Shown: positions 42,601 through 60,511 of the stretch, piece after piece
How positions within the stretch are numbered: the stretch's first letter is position 1
How the letters are laid out: each line of letters begins with the position of its first letter
Assembly: GCA_032209605.1 (NCBI GenBank)
Contig: JASFXZ010000001.1
Location: forward strand, 33,236,619 to 33,300,618
Length of the DNA: 64,000 bases
Direction: 5' to 3'
Source: Mactromeris polynyma
Taxonomy: Eukaryota; Mollusca; Bivalvia; Venerida; Mactridae
The notes under the pieces: model-generated
What the model saw: the letters and a program-made list of their open reading frames with translations, nothing else
Database searches by the model: none
Told to the model about the DNA's origin: nothing
Program-made: the position numbers and the translations under genes

Positions 42601-45600
42601 CAGATTTGTGGAACTCTGCAGTGATATGTTTTGTACATGAAGTACAAGTGATTGTTTAACTTAAATATTGATAGGTTATAATGTAATTCATAGACTTTAA
42701 TTTATACATTCAAACATACATACATACATTGTGTCTCTTTTTGTATTGTTTTGTTGAAGGCTGCATCTCATTCACTATTACAAAGTTTGATCAAAATCAG
42801 TGGTCACATTTGTTGCCTATTGTTATTTCAGATATGATGGAACAAGGCTTAGATCTGTCAGTGAAACCACATATTGTTATTTCTACACCTGGGAGACTTG
42901 CTGATCATTTACAGAGTTGTGATACATTTAGCTTGAAGAAAATTAGATTTCTGGTATGTCAGTAAAAACAGATTATATTCTCTTTTGCTCACTAAAATTG
43001 TTTATTTGTTGAATTAGTGGTCTGTAAAATCTTCACTAGCTCAGAGAAAAAATCATATTTTTATTTAATGGTGCCCTCGATCATCTTTATAGTGGCTATT
43101 TAATTGTTTGTAGGTTCTAGATGAAGCAGACAGATTGATGGAAGATGATTATGGAGAACAGTTAGAGACAATTTTTAAAGCGTTGCCAAAGAAACGACAG
43201 ACATTACTGTTTAGTGCTACAATGACACAAACTCTTAAACAGCTGCAGGAAGTTGCCTTGAACAAACCATTCTTCTGGCAACAATCGTCTGAGTAAGAAA
43301 ATATTAATCACATAGTTTCATTAAGTACTGTTTGTTTTGTAAAATGAAATCTATAACATTGTCTCAAAAATGCTGTTACAGGTGGTATGCATGCATGTTT
43401 TGTTTTTGCTGTTATTCACCAATGGACAAGCTTGCTAATTCACAATTGCAACTAAATTTGCTTACAAAATGTATTTTCTAGCTAGTTCAGTCCTTGCTAA
43501 TAGTATCTATCTATAACTCCGAGACAGGGTAATTAGTAAGTTCAATTAGTAAAGCACAACACAGTCAGTTGAGTGGTCCTGAGATTAATTCATGTGTGAG
43601 TTCTACCTATTGTACTGAACAGTGGTTAGTTCTTAAGCCATTCAGTCTTTACACAATGATGGGAGTTGTCAGTTGCTTACCAAAACGCGGTGTAAGCCAA
43701 ATTGCTAGTTTTTAAAAGTAAAATGATTTCTGTACACTTGTATAATGATGTAAGGAGGCTTTGTAACCAAAGTCATGTCATCACTAATCATGTCTTCACT
43801 TATCATGTCATCACTAATCATGTCTTCACTTATCATGTCGTCACTAATCATGTTGTCACTAATCATGTCATCACTAATCATGTCGTCACTATTCATGTCA
43901 TCACTAATCATGTCGTCACTAATCATGTCGTCACTATTCATGTCATCACTATTCATGTTGTCACTAATCATGTCGTCACTATTCATGTCATCACTAATCA
44001 TGTCGTCACTAATCATGTCGTCACTATTCATGTCGTCACTAATCATGTCGTCACTATTCATGTCATCACTAATCATGTTGTCACTAATCATGTCGTCACT
44101 AATCATGTCGTCACTAATCATGTCATCACTAATCATGTCATCACTAATCATGTCATCACTAATCATGCTCTTCAAGGTTTTTACTCTCACATTATTGTAA
44201 TGAGATTTGACTATAAATGTCATAACTACACTTTACAGAGTTGCCACAGTTGAAGAGTTAAAGCAGTATTATGTATTGATGTCAGCTGATGTGAAAGATG
44301 CATATATGATGCATGTTCTAGATATGTATTGTGAAGCACATCCTAAATCATCCATCATGATCTTCACATCCACATGCAAGTATGTTCTCTTGTTTCTTTC
44401 TTTCTGTTTAATATATTCTTAAACCATATATTTTGTTGATGTATTGAAACTTGATATTTATGGTAATTAGTCTTTTTGTGTGCACATATCATAGAAATAA
44501 ACCAATTAATCTAGATGTAGAATTTGATAGGAAGCCATCTAGCTGGTGTAATGAGAGATTGGTGGTTCTACCACGAAGGCTGGGAAAGTCCTGGCTGTTT
44601 ATGTGACGTGAAGCCCCAGTACATATTAGTCTGTTTCTTACTGTAACTTACTTGACAGTAATGACCTGGCCTTAGGGCATCAATATTTAAGTATTTGTTT
44701 GCTTTTGTAACCTGAATATTAGTGTGTAGGTATTATTAATCAATGAAGTATTAATGCACTGGCTTTAATTATTTACCAGTTCCTTTGCAAACAGTCCAAA
44801 CGATTATGTATTCTTACTCTCTGTATTCTCTCGTTTTCAGATACACACAGATATTGGGTATGATATGTCAGGAACTAGGATTTGACTGTGTTATACTTCA
44901 TTCTATGATCAGACAGAAAGAAAGACTCGCAGCTCTGGCTAAATTCAAGTCTAATCAAGTGAAGATTCTCATTGCTACTGATGTGGCTTCAAGGTTTTTG
45001 TTTAATTTATAATTTTGACATTTCTGTTGATAAAACAAGTTTTCTCATTCAGTATTTGTTTTCATAACTCACAGAGATAGAACAATGATTATTGCCCTAT
45101 CTCGCAGTCTTCCACAGCCACTGAACTGTGACTATTTGTAGTCATGTGACCTGTTAATGGTAGATATTCTGGCTCTGAGTGGTAGAAACAAATACCTAAT
45201 TGATCATTCAGAGCACAGAAAGGATTAGATCTCTTTAGTTGTAATATTGCCATGGCGTGTTATAAATCATCTTCAGTTTATATTTTTATGAACATGTCTC
45301 TATGTATTCTCCAACTTTAAGTTGTCTTGCAATAATTTTGTTTTATATTTAACAAATTAGTACTCCTCATTTTCAGAGGTCTTGATATTCCAACAGTCGA
45401 CCTGATTATCAATCATAATATTCCAAACAAACCAAAGAACTATATTCATAGAGTGGGACGTACAGCTCGTGCAGGTACACATTGTTTTTCATTACTATTT
45501 CGTACTGTAATAAAGTATCTTATTAAGAAATATGTATGATAGCAATAAGTCAATGAAACATGAGCAATTTTGTGTAATGCTTATTATAAACTTATGTTTA

Positions 45601-47816
45601 GAAATTCCTAAAGTTATTGTAGAAAGCTGTTAGTATGTAAATCCTTACCCTTTCTGCATCCTGCTTTTTTAAAATCAATTGTAGATCATCCTGCTAGTTG
45701 AAGCTTAAGCTAGGTGCAGATATAGCACATAGCACGGGTTTGGTGCAAAACTTTTACAACTCTGCAAGTCTTAGTAAGCAACAACAGTTGTTTACTCTCC
45801 AAACCCTAATTATATGAAAAACATTTGACTATCAAGTAGAATATTCTTGCTTTTCTCTTTGTTCTAGGTCGAGGTGGTACAGCAATATCTTTGGTGACCC
45901 AGTTTGATATTCAGCTTGTACATGATGTAGAAGCTGTGACAAGTATGTAACATTTTGTTTTACCAAATAGTTTTAACCAGTTACAGCCAGGAAAAAAATA
46001 ATTCAGTTTAATCTTTACATACCAGAATGTACATTTTGGTTTCCAAAGTTGTTGGCTGCTTTGGTTAGGTGTATAGCCTAAATACTACTTAGATGGTGTT
46101 CATACATATTATTAATGTGTGTCCTTGCAAGTTTACCTTATAAATATGTCATAACGGAAGTATTTAGATAATCACACTCTTGATAATCAAATGTAAATTT
46201 CCTACAATCAGGGCTTGGGGCTAAACTATTGTTGCTTACCAAGACTGGCAGAGTTGTAAAAGTTTCGCACAATACCCTTGTTACATGACTGAAGGCGAAA
46301 ACCATCTTGGCTACCTGCACCCAGCATAAGCTTCAATTGTAGGATGATCTACACTTTATTACAGTGTTACCAAGTGTTTATATTTGTGTGATTTTTTAAA
46401 TCATGTAAAGAAGTTGTCATTGGCTTGCCAAAGAACATGTTAGCTATACTTCTTAATATCCAGGAACACTGATTAGGTCAACTGACATCCATATATAATT
46501 GAAATACTCTTGAAAGAATGGCATTAAAGTCAAATATAAGGTGTGCATATATGATTTAGGATTCAAGCATGATTGTGTCAATATTTCGAATATTTTCCAT
46601 TTCAGATGCTAAATTAGCAGAGTATCTCACTCATGAGAATGAAGTAATGAAAATTTTGACAGAAGTTGCTGTTGCCAGGAGAGAAGCTGAAATTGTAAGA
46701 TATAATTTTTCCAAGCATCTAAATATTAGGTTTTTGTTGTCAATTCAATAATTGTTGTCAGTTCATCTCTGGATTAAACTGTTGCCTGATTGAGTAGGAT
46801 TACACTCCATATTGCTCACTTGGAGAAATAAATGCAGGAGTGCACAGATTTTCAGTATAAGGACAAGAATAAGGTAACTGATTACTTGAAAGTCCCTTAA
46901 CAGAAAGTTTTACGATGGTTGATGTAGTATCATTTGTACCATGGTAGGAAAAATATGTTTCACCGTGATCTGCATTGAGCTGTTAAATAATATGAGTTGC
47001 TGTAGTAACCAGTTTCATGTTTGTTTACAGAAATTGGATGAGAGAGATTTTGGACAACAAAAAGAGATAAACAAGAGGAAAAAAATGATTCAAGAAGGAA
47101 AGGTAAATTATGTTATCAATTCAGTCATGTTACAGTGCTTCATGTCAGAGTAGATATCTGACCGACATCTCAGGTGCAATGGCATTTGAAACTCTTGAAG
47201 AAGTAATGCATGGTCATTTCGTTTCTTTAGATTAGTGTTGCAATGATCCATAGATCCGTGTTAAATGTAGAATTAATGATTCTTTCAGTAGTTTATTAAA
47301 CTTGTACTTTTAAGCATTTACCTTGTTTATTCAGGGGAACACTTTTATTGCTGTTCACTTCTTACTTGGAACAGTTTCCATTATTCTATTTTGATTTGAT
47401 AAAATGGTATTATCACTGGAAGATTTCATTCATGTGAAAATGTAAAACCTCAAGTATATCATTGCTCTTATTGTCTTAAGGACCCAGAAGAAGAAGAACG
47501 TAAAAGACGTAAACTTATAAAACAGAAGTTTAGGAAGCATCGAGCAAGAACACGTGAAAATGAGGAAAAGATGAAACAGAAGCAAAAAGACTTTGCTCAA
47601 GCCAGCACAAGTGGAGAAAATAAACAAAAGAACTTAAACACATCTGAAGTGCAACAGAAAAATAAATCTGAAGGACTTGGTGCAGACAAACTTGTGATGC
47701 CTAAAGTTACACAAAGTTTCACACCCAATACAAAAAATAGAACTAAAACGAGTATTTCTGAAAAAATGAAAGAAAAACGACTGAAAAAGAAGGCAAATAG
47801 GCAACAGGAAGTTTGA
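39663..47816 (+). CDS. DDX49: DDX49, DEAD-box RNA helicase (yeast Dbp8 homologue), 528 aa, 11 coding exons
   Basis: Exons: 39663-39774, 42254-42463, 42832-42953, 43114-43292, 44239-44379, 44841-44993, 45377-45474, 45868-45942, 46606-46694, 47031-47102, 47481-47816. All are GT-AG and in phase. Motifs: Q-motif around SKPTEIQQ (22-29), motif I AKTGSGKT (45-52), Ia PTRELA (77-82), DEAD box VLDEAD (149-154), SAT (182-184), motif V ATDVASRGLD (300-309), motif [12 protein letters not shown] (330-339). The Lys-rich C-tail ([20 protein letters not shown] onward) is about 45 aa longer than in the human 483-aa protein. Segments such as [10 protein letters not shown] and [12 protein letters not shown] match human DDX49 almost word for word. 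The family acts in the nucleolus in pre-rRNA processing (Dbp8 in 18S rRNA maturation). The gene is convergent with AFG2B. Confidence 0.96.
40034..40164. mobile_element. Small MITE, 131 bp, DDX49 intron 1
   Basis: The inverted ends GCGTTCAGTTACAGTTATCAG and its reverse-complement partner agree at 19 of 21 positions and enclose about 90 bp. It lies next to a hairpin-family repeat fragment (40165-40260, ATAATATCTCGGACAAG). Confidence 0.65.
40747..41135 (+). repeat. Hairpin-headed repeat, two tandem units, DDX49 intron 1
   Basis: The head TATGCCTCC...GGGGGGGCATATAGATTTG is followed by TGTCCGTCTGTACGTCC and two units with CTCATATCTCCAAAA, TATGAGCCAGTGTCATAA, GCACCTGGGGTTTCATG and TATGGCCCTTGACTTA. 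It has the same architecture as 23713-24297 but a different unit. Confidence 0.85.
41570..41720 (-). mobile_element. Decayed tRNA-headed SINE, DDX49 intron 1
   Basis: On the minus strand, GTGGGGGTTAGACAACACC and then GTGGGTTTGATCCCTAAAT resemble boxes A and B of a tRNA. The match is weak and the body is not shared with families A-C. Confidence 0.4.
43774..44167. repeat. Minisatellite, 15-bp unit, about 26 copies, DDX49 intron 4
   Basis: Tandem CATGTCATCACTAAT with variants at two or three positions (TCA/TCG/TTG, AAT/ATT/TAT). As 15 is a codon multiple, frames on both strands stay open (MSSLI-, VITNH- and DDMIS-like repeats). The array lies wholly inside intron 4, between exons ending 43292 and starting 44239, and is not coding. 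Confidence 0.96.
45680..45806 (+). repeat. Inverted-repeat arm 1, DDX49 intron 7
   Basis: TGTAGATCATCCTGC, TTGAAGCTTAAGCTAGGTGCA, AAAACTTTTACAACTCTGC and GTCTTAGTAAGCAACAA run in order. The same words occur in reverse complement at 46211-46352. The two copies (about 80% alike) lie on either side of exon 8 (45868-45942). Confidence 0.85.
46211..46352 (-). repeat. Inverted-repeat arm 2, DDX49 intron 8
   Basis: Reverse complement of the family copy at 45680-45806, with a slightly longer middle (GCCTTCAGTCATGTAAC). It is an interspersed element in its own right, inserted in the opposite orientation downstream of exon 8. Confidence 0.85.
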
Positions 47817-48811
47817 TAGCTTATTGTGATGTTGCTTGAAAAAAACGATGTGCTAGATGTCTAATGAATATATTTCAATATACATCGTTGGTGCTGATCA
47901 CTGAGATAAAGATGTGATAATATTCAATCATTATGTTCTAACATCATGCACGAATCAGCTCATCAATGAGAGAATGTGTGGGATTTATTAGTTGTGGCTT
48001 AATGTATGATAGTCTATCATGACTTGTACATTTGTATTGAAGCATGTTGTGCTTTAAACTGTACTTATATCAAATGTTATAGTTTTACTTGAATTCAGAT
48101 GGTTGTATTAAGCAGTATACTGTACGTTCACTTCCTGCACAAAAAGTGTGGGGAAATACTGGTTTGAGCTTGTCTGTGCATCTGTCTGCCTGTTTATCTG
48201 TTGACACAATCTTGTGGTCACAAGGCTATTGCACCTACAATCATGAAACTTCATAGGAATATTAACCATCATATGCAGTTGTTTACATGGGGTTTTGTTT
48301 CTTGATTTCCATAGTACTGTCCGAGTTTACTGTTAAGCGAACAATACTTTGTGTTTGCAACACCTCCAAGGCTGTTGCACAAGGTTCTTATACTTCATAG
48401 TAAGATTAACCAATATTTAGGCTTTCTCTCTCTTAGTTTATTTACGCAGTACAGACATGTTTACATATTGTTGTTTTTGCCACTGAGTCGTTTCAAATGA
48501 CCTTGGATTTGTTTTGAATTTCAAGTTACTGAATAAAATGTACAAAAAATATGGTTTACAAGTCTTATTAGTTACAAATTAGGTACCATAATTGTGCATC
48601 TAAAGCAGTACATTTTAGATACATTTAGTAAGCTTGAATTGTCTTTAACTACGGACAGGATGTGTTTGTGCACTTAATTAGAATGAAACTGTACATAACC
48701 TGGATCTCATTAACAGATGAAAGCCCTTCCATTCCACTTAACAAATCAATATCAACAAATTCATGAAATGATTTTCACATATTTATTTTCACAGCATTTA
48801 TATGTGTATAA
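47817..48811. other. Convergent 3' ends of DDX49 (+) and AFG2B (-)
   Basis: AATAAA at 48532-48537 is a likely DDX49 poly(A) signal (3' UTR about 0.7 kb). A minus-strand AATAAA at 48782-48787 could serve AFG2B. The transcripts would end within 250 bp of each other and may overlap. Bases 48135-48430 hold a hairpin-family repeat (GTGTGGGGAAATACTGG, CTTGTCTGTGCATCTGTCTG, TGAAACTTCATAGGAATATT). Confidence 0.5.
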
Positions 48812-56571
<7,760 letters not shown>

Positions 56572-57483
56572 TTCTCAGTCTAAAAAGAAAAGAAATTAAC
56601 AGTAAGATCTTTAGAATATTACATCCTAAGTACTTTAGAAGGTAGCAGTGACCAAAACGAAATGATTTGTTTTCAGTGTACAGCTAGGGCGGCTAATAAC
56701 TTGGGAGTAGGTTTGAACACACTAACAAATAAAACTGCCTATAGAGTATACAAGAAGTGGTATATAAAATCATGTGACAATTAAGAGTCAAAGTTAAAGA
56801 CTGATAACTTGAACATGGCAATTTGACCAATTTCTGGAGTTACAACTCAGTGGTTACTCCAATCATGGTTACCAAGAAAGTAATTGATTACATATAGTCC
56901 TATAAATAAGACTTCTCTTTATGATTTTTCAGTGTTAATACTTCCTCGCAATAAATAAATACCATTACAGTCTTTAATTATATGCATCAAAGACCTAAAT
57001 ACCAATTTAAATGGTATTTAGGTCTTTGTATGCACTGATAAATACTAAAATAGGTAAAACCACACTCTTAGCAAAAACACAAATATGACAACAACAACAA
57101 AATATTATAAACATGGAAAGCACTAACATTAACAGTTTTGTATGATCACAACACTTCAACTTAGGAAAGTCATGACAACAGAGTATTTAAGTGCTGTGTT
57201 CGTATAAATTGCACATGTACCAATATGACTATCCGAAATAAAATAACCGAATATTGCAACACTAAGACAATAACAACGCAGCATGTGCTTCTTCATAAAT
57301 ACCATAAATTGACATATTGTCACGTTCAAAATAAAACAGGAATTTTATATATATCAAATACACATCGCGTACTTAAAAAGCCCCGTATATATAAAGTCAA
57401 ACTCGATATTTTGCATATATTTGTTGTTTGTTGTTGTGAGCGGCCATTTTAAAAACGGTGTCAAGGTAAATTAATCCACGGTC
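56572..57483. promoter_or_regulatory. Shared upstream region of AFG2B (-) and MRPL54 (+)
   Basis: The two start codons diverge and are 912 bp apart. GAGCGGCCATTTTAAAA at about 57439 is a YY1-like element about 40 bp before the MRPL54 ATG, which suits a TATA-less housekeeping start. An acceptor-like TTTTTTAG next to the AFG2B ATG hints at a 5' non-coding exon within this interval. A short foldback lies at 56988-57027 (CAAAGACCTAAATACCAATT and its complement). Confidence 0.5.
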
Positions 57484-60400
57484 ATGGCATGTCGAATTTT
57501 TCATAAATGTTTGCGAAACGTTGTTTCACCGAATACATTGACGTATTCGGTACTCAGAACATGGCACATACAATCAACCACATATGCTACCAAGCCTGTT
57601 GCCAAAAAAGGTATCCATGTATAAATATTTCATTGCGTTTCGTATTCAATCCGCTAGAGGAGCGTCATAGACTCATGATAGACTCATAATCTCATATTGG
57701 CGTAGACTTAATTTTGTTAGTCATTCACCTTAAATATCAGTATGACAGTCTGTGCTTCTAAGTGAGTCTAGCCAAGTGAGTCTAGCCATCCGTTTACGTT
57801 ATAGGTAGCCTGACCTATAAATGGCTTGGCTATGGTGGCACTTCATTGGACACCACCCGGCTGACGACGTCTTGTATTCGGCGTACGGCGGTCATGTGAC
57901 TCGGCTCAATGCGAAACAAGTGATACCGGCGTAAACAGATATATACATTTTATAACCATAATACCGGCGTAAACAGATATATACATTTTATAACCATAAC
58001 ATTAAATTTATAGCTGTATATTTTACAAAATGTTAATCAGGCTGGGATGTAATACACCGATCGAGGTATTTTAAGAACAAAAGAATGTGTGAAATGTTCA
58101 CCATGTGAAAATATTATCCATAAGCGCATACCCGCTGCGAGAGGGACCTACCTCTTTCCAAGGACAGTAAACCCAGATCCACTGAGTTTCGCAGTAGCTG
58201 CGCCCACTCAGCATCCCTCTGTGCAGCAACTGGGAGGCTGGGTGGGTATGGGTCAACTATGTTTTGAAAGGACTAAGGCTCTAGTGTAGTGTTGTGTTAC
58301 CCTGACCATGTATTTACATGTGATATTTGCAATTGCAGAACATATAACACATTCTTTTGTTCTGAAAATACCTTGATCGGGGTATGATACCTGTTATACC
58401 TGCTGCCACACCCAATATAGTGTGGCCAAGGAGTTAATCGACTAATGCCACGGAAACACCATGTTTACTATTGAAATATTTGTCAACATTGTTTTTGAAG
58501 CTATTCACACTGGAGCTGGTTACCACGTAAATGACATATTCCGGAAGATCATTCCATGCATTAACTATTCTTCTTGAGAAGAAGTTGTGTCTAAAACCAT
58601 GATTGGGGTATATACCTCTGATTGGCAATAAGCCCCAGTCTGTTAATTGGTCATAATTATTATTATTTATCAGTTTATCAGTTTTTACGCATATTGTCAC
58701 CGACTGGCTACGAAATAGTAGTATACATGTACAAAACGAAATGGGAGCGAATCCTTTGTCGACATTAATACGGTATTTCGATAAGATATAAACGAAATGC
58801 ATAAATAGTAACAACAATAATGGGTATTGATTTATACGATATTGAAATATGCTAAAACGACCCTAAAATGATTTTTCCCGGTCAATTACAACTCTAGAAC
58901 CTACCGACTAGACATTTTCCGCAATATTGGATAACCGTTTGCCGCTCGTCTTTGAACGGCACAGTTCAGGGCATTTCGGAGCACGCCGGGTAACATCGCC
59001 GGTTTCAAACGAGTGGTTCGCCGGTACAACGGCGTACGCCGCTGTAGCGAATGAAGTGCTACCTAAGTGTCTGGTTATTGATATATATGTATAGATTAGA
59101 TGCTTATAAAAACCTAATATAATTGTGCAAACTAAACTAGCTATAAATTAAGTAACTAGCACTATTAGTATTGAAATTGTAACCATGATAACTAGAGAGA
59201 AAACAGAAATTACTGTCAATAGATGGAATGAATATTGCGATTATGTATTTGATACTGGTAATCCAATTAACGCAGTTACATGAATTATGATTTTGCAATC
59301 CAATGTTGAACTTCCGAATTGCACATAATCTAAAGGAGAAATTACAACCATGAGTACAATTAGCGTCATGAAAATGGAGGCATACAAAATGTAGTATACA
59401 ATTATTTACCCTAATAGAAGTTCTAGCAGTCCTTAATTAAGGTGTATTGATTACCAACACGAAGCATTAACTATTTTGTCTGAAATTCAACAGTGTTCCC
59501 CTTTACCAAAGCATGCATGTATATGATTCTTCCACACTTAAAAGTTGCATTATCCTGAAACATGGAACACAATTTGTAAATGTTTGTTGATTAATAGTGT
59601 ACTTCTTGTAACATTATAGTTTTCCTCACCCATTTAATATCAGTGTTTTTACTGTCTTCAAGGGTCCTTACTCCATTTTTCTGCCCCCGCCATTTGAAAG
59701 AATGGTAAAGGGGCATTAAGTATTACCCCTGTCTGTCCATCCGTGCAAAAATTGGTTTCCGATCAATGACTCATGTAAGGAAGGGTACATTCAATTCACG
59801 TTTGGCACATACCTAATGGATAATAAAATATAGGTCAAGTTTGATTTCGGTTCCAGTCCGCAATTTATTTTCAGGAGTTACGGGCCTTTTGTACAAAAAT
59901 AATCTCAATAACTTGGAAGGATGGGTTGATTCAATTAATATTGGACACATAAGAATATGATAATAAATTCATCTGTTTGATTTCAGTGACAATCTGCCAA
60001 TTTTTGGAGGAGTTGTGGCCCTTTTGTACTTAAAAATTGGTTTTCCTATGAAAATTGCTTCAAATTTCTTTTTCCTTTACAAACTAACTTAGTATTTGCA
60101 TTATACTTAAAAGCCCATGTCCTATGGATGTATCTAGTCTGATACATGATCGAGCCCCTTGTGCCCGATGTATGTTGTCACTTTTGCACACTACTAGACA
60201 TCACTGAACTAACCACAAAACCAAATATTTCAGGCTCTGCTGGTGCTCCCTCAAAGAAGAAACAATTGCAAGTTGAAACGGACCCAACGCTTCTCTGTAC
60301 TCGTCTATGTGGTGGAAATATACTCAAGGAAGGTGAAGATCCAGTGCTTGGACCTGATGAAGATTATCCCGATTGGTTATGGGATTTACGAACTAATAAT

Positions 60401-60511
60401 CAAGCTGTCCCATTAGAGGAACTTGATAAAGATGATATTCGTTATTGGAGAAGACTTCGAAAATTAACTATACGGCAAAAGAATGCTTTAAGGCATACAG
60501 AACAATTTTGA
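57484..60511 (+). CDS. MRPL54: MRPL54, mitochondrial large-subunit ribosomal protein mL54, 134 aa, 2 coding exons
   Basis: Exon 1 57484-57610 ends AAA AAA G|GTATCC. Exon 2 60234-60511 opens after TATTTCAG with GC; the junction makes Gly in phase 1. Exon 1 encodes MACRIFHKCLRNVV and on to TYATKPVAKK, an Arg/Ser/Thr-rich, acid-free presequence for mitochondrial import. Exon 2 encodes the conserved body: CGGNILKEGEDPVL, EDYPDWLWDL, LEELDKDDIRYWRRLRK. It is close to human mL54 (NIYKEGQ, EYPEWL, LEELDPESREYWRRLRK; 138 aa). The 2.6-kb intron is packed with transposon debris. Reading on upstream of the splice site in exon 2 gives a spurious N-terminus starting at 60146. Confidence 0.94.
57922..57998. 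repeat. 38-bp direct duplication
   Basis: ATACCGGCGTAAACAGATAT plus the following 18 bases is present twice in a row without differences, a recent tandem duplication. Confidence 0.9.
58049..58390. mobile_element. Inverted-repeat element, 342 bp, MRPL54 intron
   Basis: The left arm (GAGGTATTTTAAGAACAAAA, GAATGTGT) and the right arm (its reverse complement, AAGGTATTTTCAGAACAAAA, GAATGTGT) pair over about 45 bp. The GC-richer core has an open frame of about 65 codons that I do not recognise. Probably a MITE nested in the 57834-59063 element. Confidence 0.65.
58434..58700 (-). pseudogene. LINE reverse-transcriptase ORF, C-terminal fragment
   Basis: The minus-strand frame gives GLLPIRGIYPNHGFRHNFFS, then RRIVNAWNDLPEYVI and SVNSFKNNVDKYF. 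This matches the usual end of non-LTR retrotransposon ORFs (R..FFS.R....WN.LP....., ..FK..LD). The reverse-transcriptase core is absent, so it is a 5'-truncated, dead copy. Confidence 0.82.
59683..60065 (+). repeat. Hairpin-headed repeat, two diverged units, MRPL54 intron
   Basis: The head TGCCCCCGCCATT...AAAGGGGCATTAAGTATTAC is followed by CTGTCTGTCCATCC and two loosely similar units. Both units contain TTGATTTC.GT, a GGAG-TT-GGCC-TTTTGTAC motif and a GATTCAATT/CATTCAATT word. It ends less than 200 bp before MRPL54 exon 2. Confidence 0.75.

Larger units (their letters stand above)
57834..59063. mobile_element. DNA transposon-like element, about 1.23 kb, MRPL54 intron
   Basis: The left end GGTGGCACTTCATTGG and the right end read inward GGTAGCACTTCATTCG are inverted copies. 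Just inside, both ends carry GGCGTACG-like GC-rich words. I see no clear target duplication and no transposase of its own, so the family is uncertain. It encloses a 38-bp tandem duplication (57922-57998), an inverted-repeat element and a LINE fragment. Confidence 0.55.

Noticed and set aside
43702..44253. Open frames of 140-183 codons on both strands
   Set aside because: Artefact of the 15-bp minisatellite inside DDX49 intron 4.
58089..58289. 65-codon frame in the MRPL54 intron
   Set aside because: Lies between arms of an inverted-repeat element and resembles no known protein.
60146..60233. N-terminal extension of MRPL54 from an unspliced frame
   Set aside because: It lies upstream of a clear acceptor (TATTTCAG), does not look like a presequence, and exon 1 at 57484 joins in phase.
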